From Acidobacteriota bacterium (lineage in GTDB: Bacteria; Acidobacteriota; Terriglobia; UBA7540): a stretch of DNA of 6,082 bases. The stretch is taken from NCBI GenBank assembly GCA_021789565.1, contig JAJYJL010000563.1:1-6082 (forward strand). Direction: 5' to 3'. The notes under the pieces were generated by a model, which ran no database searches, was not told where the DNA came from, and saw nothing but the letters and a program-made list of their open reading frames with translations. This document shows, piece by piece, positions 1-5,334 of the stretch (within the stretch, counting starts at the first letter, position 1; each line of letters begins with the position of its first letter). The translations under genes and the position numbers were made by a program.

Positions 1-887
1 AATCGCACCTTTGGTTCATACCCAAGCAGTTTGCGCGCCAGAGAAATGTCAGCATGCGAATGCATAGCGTCGCCCGTTCGCGGCGCGTCGTAGCGCGGCG
101 TAACTTGCGTGTCAAAGATTTTGTTGAGGGTACTGATGGTTTCATTCAGAGAGTGGCGCTCGCCGGTTCCGACATTGATAACCTGGCCGGCCGCTTTGGG
201 GGCCGTGCAAGCGCGGAGCGTGGCATCAACGGTGTTCTCGACATAAGTGAAGTCACGGGACTGTTCGCCATCGCCGTAGATGATGGGAGCCTTTCCTTTC
301 ATGTAGGCTGAAATGAATAGCGACAGTACACCCGAGTACGGCGAGTCCGGGCTCTGGCGCGGGCCGAATATGTTGAAGTAGCGCAGCGCGACCGTCTCCA
401 GGCCGTAAACTCGAGTAAAGATCCTGCAATAGTACTCGCCGGTGAGTTTAGTCAGCGCGTAAGGGGAGAGCGGACAAGGTTCCTGCGATTCGACTCGAGG
501 CAGCACCGGAAGGTCGCCGTAAGCCGAGGATGACGCTGCAAACACGACCCTCTTTACCTTGGCATCGCGCGCTGCGAGCAGGACGTTCAAGGTTCCATTA
601 ATATTGACGGCGTTGGACGTCAGAGGATCCGCAACCGAACGAGGTACCGAGGGCATTGCGGCCAGGTGAACCACATAGTCCACGCCTTCGAAGTCGGGGC
701 GAATGCTTTCGAGGTTCCGGATGTCCGCCTCATGCCACTGGATCTTTTGCATCACCGGTGCAAGGTTCTCAAGGTGGCCGGTTGCAAGGTTATCCAAGGT
801 GCGAACCGTCTCGCCGCACCGTACGAGCTCATCAATAATGTTGGAGCCGATGAACCCTGCTCCTCCAGTTACCAGATATGTGGCCAT
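1..887 (-). CDS. NAD-dependent NDP-sugar 4-epimerase (SDR family, WbpP/GalE-like), 3' end cut by window
   Basis: This gene encodes an extended short-chain dehydrogenase that probably interconverts UDP-GlcNAc/UDP-GalNAc or UDP-Glc/UDP-Gal in the cytoplasm, supplying sugar for envelope glycans. The reading frame starts at ATG 887 and stays open for 295 codons to the window edge, so only about 15-25 C-terminal residues should be missing. The N-terminus has the Rossmann NAD motif TGGAGFIGS (residues 7-15), then VHLAA (73-77). The catalytic serine lies in SSSAYGD (119-125) and the YxxxK pair is Y143/K147 in SPYALTK. RYFNIFGPRQ (169-178) and GDGEQSRDFTYV (205-216) are the substrate-domain signatures of the WbpP-like group. 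A GGAGG Shine-Dalgarno sits 7 bases upstream of the start. The gene is divergent from hpnD. The motifs make the SDR epimerase call secure. The preference for N-acetylated sugar is inferred from overall similarity; a GalE or other NDP-sugar epimerase/dehydratase remains possible. Confidence 0.88.
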   Translation of the reverse strand, partial: MATYLVTGGAGFIGSNIIDELVRCGETVRTLDNLATGHLENLAPVMQKIQWHEADIRNLESIRPDFEGVDYVVHLAAMPSVPRSVADPLTSNAVNINGTLNVLLAARDAKVKRVVFAASSSAYGDLPVLPRVESQEPCPLSPYALTKLTGEYYCRIFTRVYGLETVALRYFNIFGPRQSPDSPYSGVLSLFISAYMKGKAPIIYGDGEQSRDFTYVENTVDATLRACTAPKAAGQVINVGTGERHSLNETISTLNKIFDTQVTPRYDAPRTGDAMHSHADISLARKLLGYEPKVR

Positions 888-894
888 TGTTCTG

Positions 895-899
895 CCTCC
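895..899 (-). promoter_or_regulatory. Ribosome binding site of the epimerase gene
   Basis: GGAGG on the minus strand lies 7 bases before ATG 887. It is the strongest Shine-Dalgarno next to a gene start in this window and fixes the epimerase start at 887. Confidence 0.75.
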
Positions 900-929
900 A
901 AATCATCTAAAAGAACTTCCGGTGTTGTA

Positions 930-998
930 CAGGATTTCCAGCAGTCCTGCAATGCTGTCACTTGCCTCAATAGCATCTCAGATGCCCGTTTCAACGGG
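930..998. repeat. Cluster of three short inverted repeats in the epimerase upstream region
   Basis: Three small dyads stand close together: CAGGA (930-934) with TCCTG (945-949); GCATC (973-977) with GATGC (981-985), loop TCA; and CCCGT (985-989) with ACGGG (994-998), loop TTCA. The second and third share base 985, so they cannot both be fully paired. Each stem is only 5 bp and none is followed by a T run, so they are not evident terminators. They could be operator half-sites or a folded leader for the epimerase mRNA, or chance. Confidence 0.3.
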
Positions 999-1000
999 GA

Positions 1001-1006
1001 ATTATA
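1001..1006 (-). promoter_or_regulatory. Candidate -10 element for the epimerase gene
   Basis: Read on the minus strand, these bases are TATAAT, an exact sigma-70 -10 hexamer in an AT-rich patch. Upstream at about 1023-1030 I see no good TTGACA-like -35, so the promoter is tentative. If it is used, the epimerase transcript would have a leader of a little over 100 bases containing the inverted repeats at 930-998. Confidence 0.3.
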
Positions 1007-1145
1007 TTGTAATAAGAAAGGTGCTTGAGTAATCACCGGCAGCGAAAAAAGAAATACAATAAGGGATCGAGTTTTGATTCATTGTATAGTTTCGGGCATG
1101 CTCCCGTGGGAACAGTTTGCCGGTCGTGTTCGATTTAATTTATTG

Positions 1146-2009
1146 ATGAGCCTTCGCCAACATCCTCGCCGTTTTACGAACGCCCGCACCACTAATTTCT
1201 ATTACTCTTTTGTTTTTCTGCCTCCGGAGAAACGCGAAGCCATTGAGGCTGTTTACGCTTTCGCCCGGCGAAGCGACGACGTGGCCGACCGCCATCTTCC
1301 CGCGGAAGAGGCCCGGAGACAACTTGAGCTTTGCCGTCGCGACCTGGACCGTTGTTACGAAGCCCGTGGCCACTCGGACCTGAATTTCACTCCTGAGCTT
1401 GCCGCCCTTGCTCGGGCGGTCCACCGATTCCAAATTCCCCGCGAGCATTTCGAAGAGCTGCTGCGCGGCATTGAAATGGACCTGAGTCCGCAGCGTTACC
1501 AGACCTTCGAGGAACTGTCGCTCTACTGTTACCGCGTGGCCTCGACGATCGGTCTGATCTCGATCGAGGTTTTCGGCTACAAGAACCTTCTGACTCGTAA
1601 ATACGCCGCCAACCTGGGAATGGCGCTCCAGATTGTCAATATTCTCCGAGACCTTCAAAGTGATGCCCGCCGGGAACGTGTATACCTTCCCGAAGAAGAC
1701 CTTGAACGTTTTGGAGTGTCCCCTGAGTCCTTCCTGACCGGCAAACCCAGCGGCAGGTTCGTTGATATGATGGAGTTCGAATCTGAACGCGCGCGCCGGT
1801 ATTTTGCACAGGCGCGTCAGGCCCTGCCTTCGGAGGACAGCCGGGGGATGGTGATTGCTGAGATCATGGGAGCGGTGTACTGGCAACTGCTCCTTCGGAT
1901 CAAGGGCCGGCACTACGATGTTTTTGGAGAGCGCGTACGGCTGCCGCGGCCCCTTAAATTCTGGATTGCCCTTTCAGTCTTTTGCGGACGAAGGGGATAT
2001 CGCCCTTAG
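1146..2009 (+). CDS. hpnD: Presqualene diphosphate synthase HpnD (squalene/phytoene synthase family)
   Basis: HpnD condenses two farnesyl diphosphates to presqualene diphosphate, the first committed step of the HpnCDE route to squalene for hopanoids. From ATG 1146 the protein is 287 residues, the usual size of the family. NFYYSFVFLPPEKR (17-30) is the typical N-terminal signature. The first Asp-rich motif is DDVAD (44-48), GIEMDL is at 108-113, and the second Asp-rich motif DLQSD (169-173) is followed by RRERVYLP (175-182). These residues hold Mg-diphosphate, so the enzyme looks intact. The frame is open further upstream to TTG 1074 (AAGGGA at 1061-1066 could be its ribosome site) and ATG 1098. 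I prefer 1146 because the extra residues do not resemble the family, although 1146 has no clear Shine-Dalgarno. The gene stands alone: no hpnC or hpnE partner is in the window, and the next gene converges on it. A phytoene synthase (CrtB) is the alternative product, less likely from the N-terminal signature. Confidence 0.88.
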   Translation: MSLRQHPRRFTNARTTNFYYSFVFLPPEKREAIEAVYAFARRSDDVADRHLPAEEARRQLELCRRDLDRCYEARGHSDLNFTPELAALARAVHRFQIPREHFEELLRGIEMDLSPQRYQTFEELSLYCYRVASTIGLISIEVFGYKNLLTRKYAANLGMALQIVNILRDLQSDARRERVYLPEEDLERFGVSPESFLTGKPSGRFVDMMEFESERARRYFAQARQALPSEDSRGMVIAEIMGAVYWQLLLRIKGRHYDVFGERVRLPRPLKFWIALSVFCGRRGYRP

Positions 2010-2036
2010 AGGAGAGCCGTCCGCGCAGCTATGCGA

Positions 2037-3053
2037 TCAGTAAGAAACTACTCTGACCCTTGCACCTTCTACTTTCTGATCCAGCCCGTCGCCTGAAATA
2101 ATCTCCTGAACGGCGTAGGTCGCCTTTTTCTGTGACTCAAAATAAGTTCGAGTCACCATCTCACCGACCAGTCCCACAGATAGCAGCTGAATACCGCTCA
2201 GAATCAGCAAGACGGCCAGGAACAGCAGCGGCCCGTGCTGCAGCATGATTGACTGGCCCATGAACAATTTTTTGAAAGCCAGGAAAAATCCGATCACTGT
2301 TCCCAATCCTACGCTGGCAAAGCCAAACAGACCAAAAAACTGCAGCGGGCGCGTTGAATACTCCAGCAGGAATTTGATGCTGATCAGGTCAATCATCACT
2401 CTGATCGTTCGCGACAATCCGTAGTTGGACCTGCCGCTTGCTCGGGGGATATTCTTGATCGGAATTTCGGCGATCCTGGCACCGAAGGAACTGGCCAAAG
2501 CAGGAATGAAACGGTGATGGTCGCCGTAAAGTCGCATGTGTTGCAGAATCTCCCGGCGGTAGGCCTTGAACGTCGTGCCGAAGTCGTGGATATCAACCCC
2601 TGACAATTTGGACATCATCCAGTTGGCAATTCGGCTAGGCAGGCGGCGAGTCAGCCAGGTATCCAGCCTTTTCACCCGCCAGCCGCTTACAAGGTCGTAT
2701 CCCTCATTGATCTTGGCGATAAACTGGGGGATTTCCGCCGGGTCATGTTGCATATCGCCATCAAGCGAAATGATCACTTTCCCCGTGGCGTAATCGAAAC
2801 CGGCCTGCAAGGCTGTGGTCTGGCCGAAATTCCTGCGCAGGCGGATAGCAACCACGCGGCTGTCATTTGCGCTAATCTCCCGCAGCAATTCGTACGTTCG
2901 ATCGGAACTGCCGTCGTCAATAAAGACAACTTGATATGAACTTCCTACCGCATCCATGATTTCTACAATCTTCATGTAAAGCGGCTTGAGGTTATCTTCT
3001 TCGTTAAACAGCGGTATTACGACTGAGTATCTTGCCGCTCTTTCATTTTCCAT
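2037..3053 (-). CDS. GT2 family polyprenyl-phosphate glycosyltransferase (DPM1/ArnC/GtrB-like)
   Basis: The 338-residue protein has a cytoplasmic GT-A domain followed by a C-terminal membrane anchor. It should transfer a sugar from an NDP-sugar to a polyprenyl phosphate at the inner face of the cytoplasmic membrane. Visible motifs are VVIPLFNEEDNL (11-22), IDDGSSDRT (45-53) and LDGDMQHDP (97-105), whose D98/D100 are the metal-binding DXD. RASGRSNYG (204-212) matches the RxSGxSxY loop of the DPM1/GtrB group. Two hydrophobic segments follow at about 237-260 and 275-298, the usual GtrB/ArnC layout. The start is ATG 3053: GAAGGA lies 8 bases upstream, while the TTG one codon earlier would be too close. 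It is the last gene of the flippase-hpnK-GT2 group, 43 bases after hpnK. The architecture differs from HpnI, the hopanoid GlcNAc transferase, so the acceptor is more likely polyprenyl phosphate than bacteriohopanetetrol. The sugar cannot be read from sequence. Confidence 0.9.
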   Translation of the reverse strand: MENERAARYSVVIPLFNEEDNLKPLYMKIVEIMDAVGSSYQVVFIDDGSSDRTYELLREISANDSRVVAIRLRRNFGQTTALQAGFDYATGKVIISLDGDMQHDPAEIPQFIAKINEGYDLVSGWRVKRLDTWLTRRLPSRIANWMMSKLSGVDIHDFGTTFKAYRREILQHMRLYGDHHRFIPALASSFGARIAEIPIKNIPRASGRSNYGLSRTIRVMIDLISIKFLLEYSTRPLQFFGLFGFASVGLGTVIGFFLAFKKLFMGQSIMLQHGPLLFLAVLLILSGIQLLSVGLVGEMVTRTYFESQKKATYAVQEIISGDGLDQKVEGARVRVVSY

Positions 3054-3061
3054 CAAGGTCT

Positions 3062-3067
3062 TCCTTC
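3062..3067 (-). promoter_or_regulatory. Ribosome binding site that sets the GT2 start at 3053
   Basis: GAAGGA on the minus strand ends 8 bases before ATG 3053 and 5 bases before the in-frame TTG at 3056. The spacing favours the ATG. Confidence 0.6.
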
Positions 3068-3096
3068 AGAGCTGGATGCCGGGCCAGACCCTTATG

Positions 3097-4035
3097 TTAA
3101 CCCTTTCGGATGACTTCCTGCACTGTTTTGATATATTTCGGGCCCGGCGGGGCTTTGGGCGAGGACAGCTTGTCGTATGAGGTCAGCTCGATTCCCAAGT
3201 CATTCACGAGTTGCAGGATATTGGCGCTGGTGAGTGCCCAAAGCTCCGTCTCCCGCTCGGCACACAGCCGTGTGCGAGTTCCGAGCAGCGCCTTGTCAAC
3301 ATAACCGGGATGGCACATAATTTCACTGGTTCCATCAGGAAGCGCCCGAAGCATCTCTTCGAGAATTTCTGCGTCCAGAAAGCCTGTCTGGCTGAGCCCG
3401 TAAAAGTGCTCCGCGCTGTGCAAACCTGAGTCCGTCATCTTTTTTACCTGGTAGGATGCGAGCGCGGAAAGTGCCCGACCCAGAAGGTATTGCCTAACCT
3501 TCCGCGGCCATCCTGGACCTCCGGATTGCAAAGGGCCGATTGCGCTCAAGGCCGGCTCCATCGGGCAGCGCACGCAACTGATCTCGAACTCGCGTGCAAG
3601 CTTTACAACGATGTTGAAGATGGCAGGCAGCAGGTGAATGTGTTTGTGCCCGTCCAGGTGCGTGATTCGAACGCCGGCCCTGGCAATCTTCTGGACCTGG
3701 CCCCGGAGTTCGTTTTCGATATCACCGGGTTCGGCCTTACCCGTCAGGATGCGCCGTGCCAGGATTCCTGGGTTTGAATAAAAGGAACCGTCAGACGTGA
3801 CAATCGAGGGGACTTGGGAAGGCGGGCAAACCGGACCACCTTGTGTCAGGTTCAGGTGTACGCCAACGCCCAACGTCGGAGCATCTGAGCGGGCTGCCAC
3901 AGCCGAATCAAAGGCCATGCCGTTTGCCATCAGTGTGGTGCTGGTGATGATGCCGTTTCTGTGGCCCTCGATAACAGCCCGGTTAACACCTTCTGTCAGA
4001 CCGAAATCGTCCGCATTTACAATCAATCTTTTCAT
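3097..4035 (-). CDS. hpnK: ChbG/YdjC-family carbohydrate N-deacetylase, HpnK-like
   Basis: The 312-residue protein belongs to the YdjC/ChbG deacetylases, metal enzymes that remove N-acetyl groups from amino sugars. Known members act on chito-oligosaccharides (ChbG), on N-acetylglucosaminyl bacteriohopanetetrol (HpnK) and on undecaprenyl-phosphate-GalNAc (Francisella NaxD). The N-terminus MKRLIVNADDFGLTEGVN (1-18) is the family signature with D9/D10. VGVHLN (57-62) holds H60, DGHKHIH (128-134) holds H130, H132 and H134, and MCHPG (240-244) holds H242, so the metal site appears complete. No signal peptide or membrane segment is seen, so it should act in the cytoplasm. The frame is open 31 codons further to 4128, but that extension is not family-like and lies wholly inside the flippase gene. 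ATG 4035 starts exactly at the family signature and overlaps the flippase stop as ATGA, implying translational coupling; no strong ribosome site precedes it. Family assignment is firm; whether the substrate is a hopanoid or a polyprenyl-phosphate sugar is open. Confidence 0.9.
   Translation of the reverse strand: MKRLIVNADDFGLTEGVNRAVIEGHRNGIITSTTLMANGMAFDSAVAARSDAPTLGVGVHLNLTQGGPVCPPSQVPSIVTSDGSFYSNPGILARRILTGKAEPGDIENELRGQVQKIARAGVRITHLDGHKHIHLLPAIFNIVVKLAREFEISCVRCPMEPALSAIGPLQSGGPGWPRKVRQYLLGRALSALASYQVKKMTDSGLHSAEHFYGLSQTGFLDAEILEEMLRALPDGTSEIMCHPGYVDKALLGTRTRLCAERETELWALTSANILQLVNDLGIELTSYDKLSSPKAPPGPKYIKTVQEVIRKG
4032..4035 (-). promoter_or_regulatory. ATGA stop/start overlap coupling flippase gene and hpnK
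   Basis: On the minus strand these four bases read ATGA. TGA (4034-4032) ends the flippase-like gene and ATG (4035-4033) begins hpnK. With no good Shine-Dalgarno just upstream, hpnK is probably translated by ribosomes finishing the first gene. Confidence 0.75.
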
Positions 4036-5057
4036 TTGGATGTTGTTACAACGGACCGGTTCGGCTCGCCAGTTTTTTTCAATGAAAGTGAGTAGCGGCT
4101 GACCATCAGCAGTCCAAATGCGACCCAAAACAACGTGCGGATCTTTCGAATGATAGCAAGAGATACTCCTTCGACCGCGCCGTAGCCCACGGTCTCGAGC
4201 ACCAGCGCAGCTCCGCCCTCATCCACACCGATTCGCATCGGAACAAATGCGAAGAATATGTTCACCACGCGATTGACCGTTTCAACCATGAATGCAGCAA
4301 AGACAGAGGTCCGCTGCACCATCAGGCGCAGAATAATCCAGGCCTCGATCACGCCGACCGAGATCGAGAGAAGCTCAAGCAACAGGAGCAAGAGAGACAA
4401 GCCTTTATTGGCATGCCAGAAACCGTAGACATTTTCTTCAAACAGGGCTACCTGTTCGCGCTTATCATGCAGTCTTTCCAACCAGTGAACGTTCAGCCTC
4501 TTCATCCTTTCAAGAAGCTTGCTGGCTACCCGGTAACGCTTCTTGACGATTAGCCCGATCAGGGAACCTACAATGAACAGGGAGCCCAACGCCATGAGGC
4601 TGCCTATACGGATCGAGGCTGGAAGCGGAAACTCCATGAGGAAGAGGACAAGACCGCTTACGACAAAAAGACCGATTGCGAAACTGTAGGCAAGATTCTC
4701 CACTACCACTGAGGAGGCGCTGTGCTCAGCCGTGATGTGTTTTGAGAGCGTGATGCCCTTTACTGTTTCTCCCAGCAGTGGCCCCAGAAAAGTCAGGTCT
4801 GTAATGGCTTCTCCCGCAATGCGGATTCCGAAAAGGTCTCTAAATCGGATTCGCCGCTCCTGGCGATGGATTGCGTAATACCACGCTGCAGTTCGGAGCA
4901 GGTGCCTGATTCCAGAAATAAGAATCAGGATGAAGAAGCCCAAACCAACGTCGTACACGCGAGACGCGATCACTGAGGGGCCTGTCTTCTCAATCAGAAG
5001 CACAAACAGCCCCACGCAGATCAACAGCATGACCAGTTTGAGTTTACTTTTGAACAT
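4032..5057 (-). CDS. Flippase-like integral membrane protein (lysylphosphatidylglycerol synthase TM domain, HpnL-like)
   Basis: The 341-residue protein has no soluble catalytic domain. Hydrophobic segments lie at about 7-23, 38-60, 122-142, 151-171, 220-247, 253-275 and 300-320, the pattern of the UPF0104/LPG-synthase transmembrane family, which includes HpnL and the flippase half of MprF. LLRTAAWYYAI (53-63) and GPLLGETVKGITL (92-104) match the conserved cytoplasmic-side elements. FVPMRIGVDEGGAALV (271-286) corresponds to the family's P-x-x-x-G-V-x-E-G motif, and IIRKIRTLFWVAFGLL (302-317) to the C-terminal Arg-rich helix. It probably moves a glycolipid or polyprenyl-linked sugar across the membrane, as inferred for the family. 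It leads the group with hpnK (ATGA overlap) and the GT2. ATG 5057 has only a weak ribosome site; no better internal start was found. HpnL identity is likely but I leave the symbol blank because close paralogues share the fold. Confidence 0.83.
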   Translation of the reverse strand: MFKSKLKLVMLLICVGLFVLLIEKTGPSVIASRVYDVGLGFFILILISGIRHLLRTAAWYYAIHRQERRIRFRDLFGIRIAGEAITDLTFLGPLLGETVKGITLSKHITAEHSASSVVVENLAYSFAIGLFVVSGLVLFLMEFPLPASIRIGSLMALGSLFIVGSLIGLIVKKRYRVASKLLERMKRLNVHWLERLHDKREQVALFEENVYGFWHANKGLSLLLLLLELLSISVGVIEAWIILRLMVQRTSVFAAFMVETVNRVVNIFFAFVPMRIGVDEGGAALVLETVGYGAVEGVSLAIIRKIRTLFWVAFGLLMVSRYSLSLKKTGEPNRSVVTTSK

Positions 5058-5325
5058 CAGCCGTAATGTCTCAGTTACGAACGGAATCTAAATCCCTGCG
5101 CCGCATTGTACGGGGGTGCGAGCTGGTTCTCATCGGTACGGTTGTCGCCAACAGCAACTGCCCTGGAAATCAGGGATTTGTCCGGTCTATAAATTGCGCC
5201 TCCTCTTGCCATAGTAAGCGACGCGGCTCTAAAAGACGAGGGAAAGCGGCCAATGAAAACCTAATGTGAGGCATGCAAAAATTAATATCAACGGCAGGGA
5301 AGCGAAAAATCGGGTGGGCGGCAGA
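5058..5325. other. Intergenic gap upstream of the flippase-hpnK-GT2 group
   Basis: This 268-base stretch separates the end of the GT39 gene from the start of the flippase gene and should hold the group's promoter. I find no convincing -35/-10 pair; TTGATA (minus, 5291-5286) is -35-like but lacks a good -10 at 17 bases. It contains a dyad CCCTG-GAAAT-CAGGG (5161-5175) without a T run, an AGAGGAGG tract on the minus strand near 5199-5206, two T runs downstream of the GT39 stop, and the doubtful small ORF at 5075-5212. Confidence 0.5.
5075..5212 (-). CDS. Possible 45-residue small protein of unknown function
   Basis: An ORF runs from ATG 5212 to TAA 5077-5075 in the gap upstream of the flippase gene, on the same strand, ending 17 bases before that gene's ATG. 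The product is hydrophilic with no membrane segment: it begins MARGGAIYRPDKSLISRA and ends YNAAQGFRFRS. The frame remains open upstream to a TAG near 5262. No Shine-Dalgarno precedes ATG 5212; the purine-rich AGAGGAGG falls inside codons 3-5. I do not recognise it. It may be a real small gene, the remnant tail of a lost gene, or chance in the flippase 5' region. A plus-strand ORF over the same bases (5066-5269) is Arg/Ser-rich and looks less like protein. Confidence 0.25.
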   Translation of the reverse strand: MARGGAIYRPDKSLISRAVAVGDNRTDENQLAPPYNAAQGFRFRS

Positions 5326-5334
5326 TCAGCCGCC
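5305..5334 (-). terminator. Terminator-like hairpin at the end of the GT39 gene
   Basis: On the minus strand GGCGGC (5334-5329) pairs with GCCGCC (5322-5317) around a 6-base loop, and a TTTTT run follows at 5309-5305 after a 7-base spacer. The TGA stop of the GT39 gene (5328-5326) lies inside the loop. The GC-rich stem supports a rho-independent terminator, but the spacer is longer than ideal. If it works, the flippase group is a separate transcript. Confidence 0.45.

Larger units (their letters stand above)
888..1145. other. Divergent intergenic region between epimerase and hpnD
   Basis: This stretch separates the start of the minus-strand epimerase from the preferred start of plus-strand hpnD, so it should carry both promoters. 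Nothing in it looks convincingly coding. It contains a consensus TATAAT on the minus strand, weaker plus-strand -10-like boxes (TACAAT at 1055-1060, TATAGT at 1085-1090) with no good -35, and small inverted repeats at 930-949, 973-985 and 985-998. If hpnD instead starts at TTG 1074, the gap shrinks to 888-1073. Confidence 0.55.

Noticed and set aside
54..1032. Several plus-strand ORFs (54-311, 656-838, 666-1028, 703-1032)
   Set aside because: They lie wholly or mostly antisense to the epimerase, whose minus-strand frame is open from 887 to the edge with all SDR motifs.
1140..1913. Long minus-strand ORF (257 codons) across hpnD
   Set aside because: It is antisense to a clearly coding hpnD with intact catalytic motifs, and its product has no recognisable family features. 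It is a codon-bias shadow.
2010..2036. Possible shared terminator between convergent hpnD and GT2
   Set aside because: Only a 4-bp stem (CGCA 2024-2027 with TGCG 2032-2035) is present and there is no T run on either strand.
3054..3096. Separate promoter for the GT2 gene after hpnK
   Set aside because: The 43-base spacer holds the Shine-Dalgarno but no -10/-35-like pair; co-transcription is simpler.
5161..5175. CCCTG-GAAAT-CAGGG hairpin as terminator or riboswitch
   Set aside because: A single 5-bp stem without a T run on either strand and without any riboswitch consensus I recognise.
5066..5269. Plus-strand ORF of 67 codons in the gap
   Set aside because: No ribosome site, composition rich in Arg and Ser, no recognisable domain, and it would run antisense across the promoter region of the flippase gene.
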